From Candidatus Sulfopaludibacter sp. SbA3 (GTDB lineage: Bacteria; Acidobacteriota; Terriglobia; Bryobacterales; Bryobacteraceae): DNA of 11,016 bases. The stretch covers positions 1 to 11,016 of the forward strand of contig CAMDKT010000140.1 of assembly GCA_945900935.1 (NCBI GenBank). The letters run 5' to 3'. Within the stretch, counting starts at the first letter, position 1; every line of letters begins with the position of its first letter. Under the pieces are notes generated by a model, which saw nothing but the letters and a program-made list of their open reading frames with translations, was not told the origin of the DNA and did not search any database. Positions 1 to 5,502 of the stretch are shown in pieces. The translations under genes and the position numbers were made by a program.

Positions 1-20
1 TCGCCGAGTTCCTCCCAGCC

Positions 21-362
21 TCAATCGTTGTGCCGATGCGCCGTCTGCGGTCGGCAGAGTTCATGGATTGATCCCTTCCCGGTCGTCCCGCACCGATACC
101 GGTCGGCGGGGCGTTCAAAAAAATACGTTTTTAGATGATCGCTAACATCTATCACTCCAGGTCTCCGTCCGTCATACAGGTAAGTGGTTACTTCACTTGC
201 TGTTTTCCATTTAGCTTCATCGAAGCCTAATAGGCGATTGAAGAAATCGAGTGACGTCGGCTGTTGTTTGAGCAGTATGGACGGCGTATTAAATTCCCGA
301 ACCTTGTCAAGTAGCAGTGGCGCCGCCGCGAGCAGCCCGGCTAGAGTACCGACTGGCCGCAA
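21..362 (-). CDS. Unrecognised protein, possible frameshifted C-terminal half of the upstream TM protein
   Basis: This is an open frame of 113 codons on the minus strand. Its only available start is a TTG at 362, directly behind an in-frame TGA, and no Shine-Dalgarno site is visible. Residues 5-19 are hydrophobic (GTLAGLLAAAPLLLD). The rest is soluble, with a plausible folded stretch (SLDFFNRLLGFDEAKWKTA) and a low-complexity polar tail. I recognise no family. The frame overlaps the end of the coiled-coil membrane protein at 307-594 by 56 nt, in the +1 frame relative to it. The poor start and the arrangement suggest that the two were once one gene of about 180 codons broken by a single-base change. 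Two separate overlapping genes cannot be excluded. The base composition is AT-richer than the rest of the window. Confidence 0.4.
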   Translation of the reverse strand: MRPVGTLAGLLAAAPLLLDKVREFNTPSILLKQQPTSLDFFNRLLGFDEAKWKTASEVTTYLYDGRRPGVIDVSDHLKTYFFERPADRYRCGTTGKGSIHELCRPQTAHRHND

Positions 363-594
363 TCAGGTTGGTAGTCTGCTGGATCCATCCCTTTTCTGAT
401 TTGCCTTCTTCCTTCTTACCCTCCAGTTCACGCATCTCCTTCTGAAGGGTGTCTATAGTCGCTTTGTACCGGACAATTTTCTTGGCGAAGAATGCTCTTG
501 TTACAAAAATCGGAATACAGATGAGTAATAAAATGTTCGCCGCAGATATCCAAATTGTAGCGTTAGTGATGGGAATTGCTAATGTTGTGGGCAT
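307..594 (-). CDS. Small single-pass membrane protein with coiled coil, possibly frameshift-truncated
   Basis: This is a 95-residue protein read from ATG at 594; a TTG lies one codon upstream. Residues about 14-34 form one transmembrane segment (ISAANILLLICIPIFVTRAF). A highly charged heptad-like stretch at about 38-68 follows (KATIDTLQKEMRELEGKKEE) and should form a coiled coil facing the cytoplasm. The last 15 residues (SRYSSRAARGGATAT) look like out-of-frame translation: Ser/Arg/Ala-rich, without structure. The neighbouring +1 frame (21-362) instead continues with a sensible hydrophobic segment. A candidate -10, TATATA, lies 10 nt before the ATG. No specific family is recognised. The design resembles small phage or accessory-island membrane proteins, but that is only a resemblance. 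Confidence 0.45.
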   Translation of the reverse strand: MPTTLAIPITNATIWISAANILLLICIPIFVTRAFFAKKIVRYKATIDTLQKEMRELEGKKEEGKSEKGWIQQTTNLIAASRYSSRAARGGATAT

Positions 595-597
595 CAA

Positions 598-738
598 GTG
601 AGTTTATATACGTTTCTGGCAGAAAAGCAGCCCGGCAGGTATATGCAAAGGCGTGCGGCTAGGTTAGCCCCGGAGCGGCGGTCCCTGGACCGGCTCATCG
701 AAATGGCACCGGGCCGGAACTCCGGGCGCAAGCGGTAG
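598..738 (+). CDS. Possible small basic ORF (46 aa), unrecognised
   Basis: This open frame fills the 140-base gap between the membrane protein and the LamG gene. It could begin at GTG 598, or at ATG 643 giving 31 aa, and ends with TAG at 736-738 directly abutting the stop of the convergent LamG gene. The product is Arg-rich, with the stretch ERRSLDRLIEMAPGRNSGRK. It could be a short real gene or the 3' remnant of a lost gene. I recognise no family, and the region contains nothing else that I can name. Confidence 0.2.
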   Translation: MSLYTFLAEKQPGRYMQRRAARLAPERRSLDRLIEMAPGRNSGRKR

Positions 739-1536
739 TTACCATTTTCCTTTTGCCAGCTCCTTGATTTCGTTTTGGGTTAACGGACGGCGGAAAGTAG
801 CGACGTCGTCCAGCAGGCCGACGTAATTCACGCCGAGGCGGATGGCGGTGTTGGCCATGTCCCAATCGAAGATTTCTTTGATGGTGTTGTTGGCGCCTTG
901 GGCCTGGCCGTTTAGATAGAGGGTGGCGGTTCCTTTATCGGTGCCGAGCCCGGTGTAAGTGATGGCGATGTTGGTCCACTTTTCGCGGCTGAAGGGCGTC
1001 TTTTTCACGACGACGAGGCGGTTGTTGAAATCGGGGTTTTTGTCGGACTCGGCGTTGGTGGGATTCCAGGCTTTGAGTGCGCCGAAGACGCCGAGGCGGA
1101 AGTGGCGGGGCTTGTCGTCTTTGGTGAAGTCGACCCAGATGGCGGAGTTGTTGTAGGCTTTATCGGTGATTTGGATGGGGTCGCAGAAGCCGGGGGCGAG
1201 GTCAACTTCGGGGTCGAGCTTAAGCCAGAAGCTGACGGTGCCTTCTTTGGGGTTGAAGTTATTAAGCGCCTTGAAATAGACGGCTTTGGTGTTTTTGACC
1301 GGGAATTTCAGAGCGCCGCCTTTGCGGCCCGCGGTCTTGTCGTATTCGACGGCGGAGGCTTCCAAGCCGGGCTTGCCGGCTTCTTTGTAGTTGTTCGCGG
1401 AGTAGATGGCTTTGTCGCCGGCCGCGGTTTGGGCGGTGGTGGCGCCGTCGAAAGTGGCGCGGAAGATGACTTCTTTTTTCCAGTCGGCGGCTTGGAGGTT
1501 GACGATGATTAAGGGCAGGAGTAGAGTGCGACGCAT
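739..1536 (-). CDS. Secreted LamG-like (concanavalin A-like jelly-roll) domain protein
   Basis: This is a 265-residue protein read from ATG 1536. Residues 1-18 are a Sec signal peptide (MRRTLLLPLIIVNLQA, cleavage likely before ADW). The rest matches the LamG/laminin-G-like beta-sandwich pattern. It has an opening strand FRATFDG, the central GTVSFWLKLDP strand, the WTNIAITYTG...GTATLYLNGQ hairpin, and the closing signature GLLDDVATFRRPLTQNEIKEL. Such domains in secreted bacterial proteins usually bind carbohydrate or act as adhesion modules; no catalytic domain is attached here. The frame is open further upstream, to 1668, but that part reads through the hicA gene and has no signal peptide. 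The chosen start also sits exactly 6 nt after a TATAGT -10 box. Specific ligand unknown. Confidence 0.8.
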   Translation of the reverse strand: MRRTLLLPLIIVNLQAADWKKEVIFRATFDGATTAQTAAGDKAIYSANNYKEAGKPGLEASAVEYDKTAGRKGGALKFPVKNTKAVYFKALNNFNPKEGTVSFWLKLDPEVDLAPGFCDPIQITDKAYNNSAIWVDFTKDDKPRHFRLGVFGALKAWNPTNAESDKNPDFNNRLVVVKKTPFSREKWTNIAITYTGLGTDKGTATLYLNGQAQGANNTIKEIFDWDMANTAIRLGVNYVGLLDDVATFRRPLTQNEIKELAKGKW

Positions 1537-1542
1537 ACGGTT

Positions 1543-1548
1543 ACTATA
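1543..1548 (-). promoter_or_regulatory. -10 box of a probable leaderless promoter for the LamG-like gene
   Basis: On the minus strand TATAGT is followed by exactly 6 nt (AACCGT) and then the ATG at 1536. This spacing puts the predicted +1 on the A of the start codon. No Shine-Dalgarno motif precedes the ATG, which fits a leaderless mRNA. No convincing -35 is visible at 16-18 nt; the two bases before the hexamer are TG. Confidence 0.4.
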
Positions 1549-1583
1549 CATCGGCGCCTTGTTCTTGGTGGAGTCGGCTTTGA

Positions 1584-1595
1584 TAGCGTACGCTA
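1584..1595. promoter_or_regulatory. Perfect 12-bp palindrome, candidate hicAB operator
   Basis: TAGCGTACGCTA is self-complementary along its whole length. It ends 6 nt before the hicA ATG at 1602, overlapping the place where a promoter and ribosome site should lie. It is also 47 bp upstream of the divergent LamG gene start, so it could affect both. Type II toxin-antitoxin operons are normally autorepressed through such palindromes; that it does so here is inference. Confidence 0.4.
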
Positions 1596-1601
1596 AGGTT
1601 G

Positions 1602-1793
1602 ATGCCTTTGAAGGTGCGAGAGGTGATTCGCTTGCTCGAGAAGCACGGATGGATGGAAATGCGATCAAGGGGCAGCCATCGCCACTTCAAACATCCCGAT
1701 CAAGCTTTCGTAATCACCGTGCCCGGCAACGAAGGCAAGGAACTTGCTTCCGGCACGTTGAACGTTATACTCAAAAAGGCAGGACTGAAATGA
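1602..1793 (+). CDS. hicA: HicA-family mRNA interferase toxin
   Basis: This is a 63-residue protein of normal HicA length. HicA toxins have a small double-stranded-RNA-binding-like fold and cleave mRNA and tmRNA, stopping growth until neutralised by HicB. The sequence shows the family layout. The N-terminal helix VREVIRLLEKHGW is followed by the strand and loop RSRGSHRHFKHP carrying the conserved catalytic His (H26, in G-S-H). Then come the strand FVITVPGNEGKEL and the C-terminal helix GTLNVILKKAGL. ATG 1602 is chosen over the TTG one codon upstream because AAGG lies just before it. The stop overlaps the hicB start in ATGA, so the two are translationally coupled. Confidence 0.92.
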   Translation: MPLKVREVIRLLEKHGWMEMRSRGSHRHFKHPDQAFVITVPGNEGKELASGTLNVILKKAGLK

Positions 1794-2011
1794 CCCCAAG
1801 ACGTTATTCGGTAATCATCGAATCAACAAGTACAGGCTACTCCGCCTATTCGCCGGATGTGTTGGGATGTGTGGCCGTCGGGGACTCGGAGGAAGAAACG
1901 CGCCTGAACTATCAGGATGCCCTGATTGCTCATTTCCAGGCCATGCGAGAAGTGGGGGAGCCGATCCCGGATCCGCACACGCTGGTGGATTACGTGGAAG
2001 TCGCCGCTTAG
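1790..2011 (+). CDS. hicB: HicB-family antitoxin, short form
   Basis: This is a 73-residue antitoxin overlapping hicA by 4 nt. It has the HicB partial RNase H-like fold: strand RRYSVIIESTSTGYSAYSPD, the conserved P-x-[LV]-x-G-C motif (PDVLGC, residues 22-27), and a helix rich in acidic residues (SEEETRLNYQDALIAHFQAM). It ends with the typical GEPIPDP segment and a final strand LVDYVEV. It neutralises HicA by covering its active face. There is no C-terminal helix-turn-helix or ribbon-helix-helix domain of the kind found in longer HicB proteins. Any autoregulation through the palindrome upstream would therefore need another mode of DNA binding or another protein. Confidence 0.9.
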   Translation: MTPRRYSVIIESTSTGYSAYSPDVLGCVAVGDSEEETRLNYQDALIAHFQAMREVGEPIPDPHTLVDYVEVAA

Positions 2012-2017
2012 TCCGGA

Positions 2018-2046
2018 TTCACAAGTCCTTCGTATTGCGTAATAAT
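2018..2046 (+). promoter_or_regulatory. Sigma70-type promoter for the secreted protein at 2057
   Basis: The -35 hexamer TTCACA (2018-2023) and the -10 hexamer AATAAT (2041-2046) each match consensus at 5 of 6 positions, and the spacer is the optimal 17 bp. The predicted start of transcription is at about 2053, only a few bases before the ATG at 2057. The mRNA would be essentially leaderless. The promoter begins 6 nt after the hicB stop, separating this gene from the toxin-antitoxin operon. Confidence 0.6.
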
Positions 2047-2056
2047 CAATGGCGAT

Positions 2057-2392
2057 ATGACTCGACGAATTCTTCTTTTACTTTTCGCGTTGCCGATGAT
2101 CGCCGCTGATATCAGCGGGAGCTGGACGTTGCAGGTTGACCTGGGCGGGCAAAGCGGTTCGCCGAAGATGACCTTTCAGCAGAAGGGCGAAGCGCTGACG
2201 GGGACTTACTCGGGGCAGTTGGGAGAGTCGAAACTGAAAGGCACCGTGAAGGGCGACAAGGTAGAGTTTCAGTTTGAGACCGGGGGGATCACGGTTGGTT
2301 ATGCGGGCACGATTGTCAGCGCCTCTGAAATGAAGGGAAAGTGCGATTACGGCGAAGTGGGCGCGGGTACGTGGACGGCTAAGAAAGATTAG
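2057..2392 (+). CDS. Small secreted beta-rich protein (ADxSGxW family)
   Basis: This is a 111-residue protein with a clear signal peptide (MTRRILLLLFALPMIAA, cleaved before DISGSW). The mature part has alternating beta strands and turns: ISGSWTLQVDL, PKMTFQQKGEALTGTYSG, KLKGTVKGDKVEFQFET, GYAGTI, MKGKCDY and TWTAKK. This resembles the lipocalin-like small secreted proteins common in Acidobacteriota genomes, whose function is not established. A shorter relative is encoded at 5278-5487 inside the large operon. The gene has its own promoter and no Shine-Dalgarno site. Its TAG stop shares bases with the TAA of the convergent enolase-superfamily gene, so there is no terminator between them. Confidence 0.75.
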   Translation: MTRRILLLLFALPMIAADISGSWTLQVDLGGQSGSPKMTFQQKGEALTGTYSGQLGESKLKGTVKGDKVEFQFETGGITVGYAGTIVSASEMKGKCDYGEVGAGTWTAKKD

Positions 2393-3591
2393 ACGGTTAC
2401 CTTTTCGGCCTTGGCGAAATACGCCGGATCGAATTGAATGCCGAGGCCGGGCGTCGTTGGCACGGTGATGGTCCCGTTGCGGATTTTGAATTCCGGCGTA
2501 TACCAGGACTCGTTCTTCTCATTGCCGCGGTGGGGGAACTCCATGAAGCCGCCGATATTTTCTACCGCGGAAGCGAACTGAATGATGTTCACCGCTGACG
2601 CGCCGGTCTGCGTGTTGTGCGGGACGATTGGCAGGCCGAATTTCTTCGCCATGCGGGCCACGCGCAACGCGCGAACAAAGCCGCCGTTATAGTTCAAATC
2701 GGGCTGGACGATGCTGACGACTTTGTTCTCCATCATCCACAAAAAGCGCCAGAGGCTCGCGTCCTGCTCCCCCGCGGCGATCTTGATTTTCAGCGCGTCG
2801 GCCACCTTCTTCGTCTCGCCAAGTTCTTCCCAGGGACACGGCTCCTCGTAAAAATTCACGTTGAGATCCTGCAGCAAGCGGCCGACCTCGATGGCCTTGG
2901 CGGCGTTGTAGCTGCCGTTGGCGTCGGCGTTGATAACGATGTTGTCGCCGAGGCGCTTGCGAGCGAGCTTCATCATGGTTTCGGTGCGGCCGGGGTACGT
3001 GTCGAGATTACGGCTCATCCGCCCGCCGATCTTGAACTTCACGGCCTTGGCCTTCGTTTCGGCAATGCCGCGCACGTAGACATCGACCTCCGCTTCCGCT
3101 GTCGTATCGCGGCCGGAGCCGGAGAGATAGACCGGGATTTCCTTGCGGATAACGCCGCCGAGGAGTTCGCCAACGGGGAGTTTGGCGGTCTTGCCCAACA
3201 GGTCGAAAATGGCCTGCTCGACATAAGCGACGGGACACCAAAAGGCTTGCCCGGCGAGTTTATAGTTGGCGGTGTAGACGTCGTCAATCAACGTTTCGAT
3301 GTCGCGGGCATCTTTTCCGATGAAGGTTGGCACGACGCGGCGGAGGAGGATGGCAATGTAGTCCTCCATCTGTTTGGTACGGCAGATTCCTTTCACGCCG
3401 TCCGTGGAAGTCACTTCGACAAAGTATTCTTTGCCCACCTTCAGAAGATCGATCTTCGCTATTTTTACTGGCGTTTTCACCTTTTTGTGGATACCGAGGA
3501 AGGGCTCTTCGTACCAGGGGATGACTTTTTTCTCTTGGGCGGCGGCGGCGGCGCTTGAGGCGAGAAGGAAGTGACGGCGGGAAATAGGCAT
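2389..3591 (-). CDS. Tat-exported enolase-superfamily (mandelate racemase/muconate lactonizing type) enzyme
   Basis: This is a 400-residue protein from ATG 3591, start chosen because it opens a textbook Tat signal (SRRHFLL, then an Ala-rich h-region ending AAAAAQ). The N-terminal capping domain spans about residues 40-150 and the TIM barrel follows. The barrel keeps the full active-site set of the mandelate racemase subgroup. It has the KxK motif K185/K187, metal ligands D223 (NADANG), E249 or E250 (YEEP) and E275 (AGEQ), D298 (QPD) paired with H325 (PHNT) as the second base. It should abstract the alpha proton of a carboxylate, typically an acid-sugar dehydratase or racemase; the substrate is not readable. 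It is the last gene of the minus-strand operon, 1 nt after the cytochrome stop. Export of such an enzyme is unusual outside Acidobacteriota and Planctomycetes relatives. Confidence 0.85.
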   Translation of the reverse strand: MPISRRHFLLASSAAAAAQEKKVIPWYEEPFLGIHKKVKTPVKIAKIDLLKVGKEYFVEVTSTDGVKGICRTKQMEDYIAILLRRVVPTFIGKDARDIETLIDDVYTANYKLAGQAFWCPVAYVEQAIFDLLGKTAKLPVGELLGGVIRKEIPVYLSGSGRDTTAEAEVDVYVRGIAETKAKAVKFKIGGRMSRNLDTYPGRTETMMKLARKRLGDNIVINADANGSYNAAKAIEVGRLLQDLNVNFYEEPCPWEELGETKKVADALKIKIAAGEQDASLWRFLWMMENKVVSIVQPDLNYNGGFVRALRVARMAKKFGLPIVPHNTQTGASAVNIIQFASAVENIGGFMEFPHRGNEKNESWYTPEFKIRNGTITVPTTPGLGIQFDPAYFAKAEKVTV

Positions 3592-3592
3592 T

Positions 3593-3991
3593 TTATTGTC
3601 CGAGTTCGTGGCAGGCGTTGCAGACCAGAGTGGCTTTGATTTCTTTGTGACAGTCCACGCAGGAGGCCATTCTTGTGGAGCGGTGCAATTCAATTCTAGC
3701 TTGCGTCTTGACATCGCCGTGGCAGGCCGTGCATTCGACCTTGGCGGCCGAGTGCCGCGCGTGGCTGAAGAAGACGAAGTCAGGAAGTTTGTAGACGCGG
3801 CGGGATGGGATGGGATGCTCCGCCATTTCGGTGTGGCATGTGTGGCAGGTTTTCCAGGCGGGAAACGCGGCGCGTTCGGCGGTCGCGGCCGTCTTGTGGC
3901 AGAACGTGCATTGCAGATTCACCCCGGCGTGGCGCTGGTGGGAAAACGGCTCGGCCCGCGCCGAAAGTAGCACAGCCCCGAACAAAATCAT
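3593..3991 (-). CDS. Periplasmic pentaheme c-type cytochrome (cytochrome c3/c7-like)
   Basis: This is a 132-residue protein from ATG 3991. Five CXXCH haem-binding motifs start at C28, C49, C87, C111 and C124. Seven further His residues (18, 21, 50, 59, 77, 80, 103) can supply sixth ligands; the paired pattern F-S-H-x-x-H before haems 1 and 3 is typical of class III/c7 multihaem cytochromes. Residues 1-13 (MILFGAVLLSARA) are a short signal peptide. It lacks a positive n-region, which a GTG start eight codons upstream would supply. Role: low-potential electron transfer in the periplasm. It sits 2 nt after the hydrolase stop and 1 nt before the enolase-superfamily gene, so it is tightly co-translated. 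Its redox partner is not encoded in the window. Confidence 0.88.
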   Translation of the reverse strand: MILFGAVLLSARAEPFSHQRHAGVNLQCTFCHKTAATAERAAFPAWKTCHTCHTEMAEHPIPSRRVYKLPDFVFFSHARHSAAKVECTACHGDVKTQARIELHRSTRMASCVDCHKEIKATLVCNACHELGQ

Positions 3992-3993
3992 CT

Positions 3994-5274
3994 TCAGTAT
4001 CTGCTGTTGATCCACTTGGTCACATAGTCGAAGAAGTTCTTCGCGCTGTTGGAATATTGGCCGGGCGTTTTCTCGCATTCCTTGCAGGGCGTGGCTCCGT
4101 GAGTCGCGCCTTCTACAACAATGAAGTCCTTGTCTTTACTGGCCGCGAGTTCATAGTGCAGTTCGTTATCCCGAATGAACGTATATCCGCCCATGGCCGC
4201 GAAAAGCACCGGAACGGTGATGCTTTTCACCGCGCAGGGAACCGAATTGTTCGTTGAGCAGTAGTCAATGCCGTCCTGCGAATTGGTAGCGCGGATAGCG
4301 TTGGTGCTGAGGAACGACCGCACCGTCAACACCCGCGCGGAGCCGTTGAAACTGGGCGTTCGCGGAGCCGGCACGCCGTAGTGCATGGCGCTTTCAACGA
4401 TCTGCGTGGCGATGGTCCCGTCGTTTTTCAAGAGCTTGCGCGGTTGCGCGGTCCTATCGCGCAGGCTCGGGTCGAAGCTGATCAGCCGCGCTCCCTGGCC
4501 GCCCGTAATGACGAATGCGTCATCGTCGGAATACGGATAATTGCCAGCCTTCATGCGCTTCGCTTTGTCGAGCGCCTGCTCGATGAGCCGATTCATCCGC
4601 GCGGCTTGCGCCTGGAAATACTTCTGTTTGAATGCGTCGGAATAGTTGGATGGTCCGGCGGCGTTGAAGCCATTCTTCGGATGGAATGGATCGAGAGCCG
4701 GATCGATTTTGGACGGGTCGTTGTCAATGATCGCAGGATTCATGCTGCGCAAACCGTTGATCGAGTTTCCGGGATGGGCGTCCATAAATACCACGCCGTC
4801 CCCCGCCGGAAGCCCCGCGAGCGCTTGCGTGCAGGGCACAAGCTTTGACGCGCCCTGGCAAATCGCCGGGCCTTTTTCGGCCACGGCCTGATAGTAGCTC
4901 ATCGAAGTTCCGCCGCCGCTGTGGCCGAAGAGAATGACCTTCGTGATGCCCGGTTGTCTGCGCAGAAACTCGACGCCGGACTTGATATCGAGCGCGATCT
5001 CGTCCCAGTTCACAGCCGCTTCGTTGTTCTCGAAGCGAGGATTCATCGCAAGCACAAGAAAGCCTCGCCGGGCGAGTTCGCGCGTCGCGATGTGCGATAG
5101 AAAGTTCGCCGTTCGATGCGTCAGCAAGACACCGATCCGCGGCGCGGGGCCGGAATCGGGTTTATACAGCGCTCCCTTGGTCGTGGAGGGAGTGAACTGC
5201 ACAAAGGCCGGATTGCTTTGGGCGAACGAAACTGCTGCGGCCAATGCTGTCGCGGTCATCAGGCGAATCAACAT
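3994..5274 (-). CDS. Secreted alpha/beta-hydrolase
   Basis: This is a 426-residue protein with a signal peptide (MLIRLMTATALAAAVSFA, about 18-20 residues). The alpha/beta-hydrolase core shows an early strand RIGVLLTHR, then the strand FLVLAMNPR. Next comes the nucleophile elbow ILFGHSGGG (Ser119), and late the strand VPVLFAAMGGYTFIRD followed by ATHG (catalytic His392). The acid is probably the Asp in FIRDNE. The insert between about residues 140 and 330 is long and forms a large cap. Six or more Cys (for example CQGASKLVPC and CKEC) suggest disulfides in the periplasm. Likely an esterase or lipase-like enzyme releasing an acid; the substrate is unknown. It starts 3 nt after the small secreted gene and is followed 2 nt later by the cytochrome. 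Confidence 0.8.
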   Translation of the reverse strand: MLIRLMTATALAAAVSFAQSNPAFVQFTPSTTKGALYKPDSGPAPRIGVLLTHRTANFLSHIATRELARRGFLVLAMNPRFENNEAAVNWDEIALDIKSGVEFLRRQPGITKVILFGHSGGGTSMSYYQAVAEKGPAICQGASKLVPCTQALAGLPAGDGVVFMDAHPGNSINGLRSMNPAIIDNDPSKIDPALDPFHPKNGFNAAGPSNYSDAFKQKYFQAQAARMNRLIEQALDKAKRMKAGNYPYSDDDAFVITGGQGARLISFDPSLRDRTAQPRKLLKNDGTIATQIVESAMHYGVPAPRTPSFNGSARVLTVRSFLSTNAIRATNSQDGIDYCSTNNSVPCAVKSITVPVLFAAMGGYTFIRDNELHYELAASKDKDFIVVEGATHGATPCKECEKTPGQYSNSAKNFFDYVTKWINSRY

Positions 5275-5277
5275 GAT

Positions 5278-5487
5278 TTAGGAAGCGGCTCGCTTCGCAA
5301 CGCCTTCGCGCTTGAACTTGATCGCAGTGGCGGAGACGGCGCCGGTATAGGTCTGCTCGCCCCGTTGGCTTTCGACGGCGAAAGACACGCTGTCGCCCGT
5401 CACGATTGCGGTCCACTTACCGGTTACGTCGGCGGCGAACGAAATCGCCGCCAAAGCAAAGCTGAAGAGAATCGTTTTGATCTTCAT
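5278..5487 (-). CDS. Very small secreted protein, internally shortened ADxSGxW family member
   Basis: This is a 69-residue protein with a signal peptide (MKIKTILFSFALAAISFA, cleaved before ADVTGKW). Only about 50 mature residues remain: ADVTGKWTAIVTGDSVSF, then EQTYTGAVSATAIKFKREG, and a basic end VAKRAAS. The start resembles the protein at 2057-2392 (ADISGSW) and the GDSVSF strand resembles GDKVEF there, but the strands between are absent. It is either a naturally minimal member or an in-frame deletion product. It lies 15 nt after the MFS gene and 3 nt before the hydrolase gene, and no Shine-Dalgarno site is visible. Function unknown. Confidence 0.65.
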   Translation of the reverse strand: MKIKTILFSFALAAISFAADVTGKWTAIVTGDSVSFAVESQRGEQTYTGAVSATAIKFKREGVAKRAAS

Positions 5488-5502
5488 AGCGACAACACTA
5501 TC

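Noticed and set aside
1..20. Bases 1-20 match 16 of 20 with part of the enolase-superfamily gene near 2816-2835 (WEELGE in translation)
   Set aside because: Too short to claim a second copy; with no flanking similarity it is probably chance.
702..728. CCGGAACTCCGG inverted repeat past the LamG stop as a terminator
   Set aside because: Its loop would be only two bases and there is no T-run; it is more likely a chance GC-rich palindrome.
1102..1512. A Gly/Val-rich plus-strand frame inside the LamG gene
   Set aside because: Compositional shadow of the real minus-strand gene, with no domain pattern.
2617..3558. A 313-codon open frame on the plus strand inside the enolase-superfamily gene
   Set aside because: It is antisense to a gene with an intact active-site set, its product is a low-complexity Asp/Gly/Val/Leu-rich shadow, and it has no family signature.
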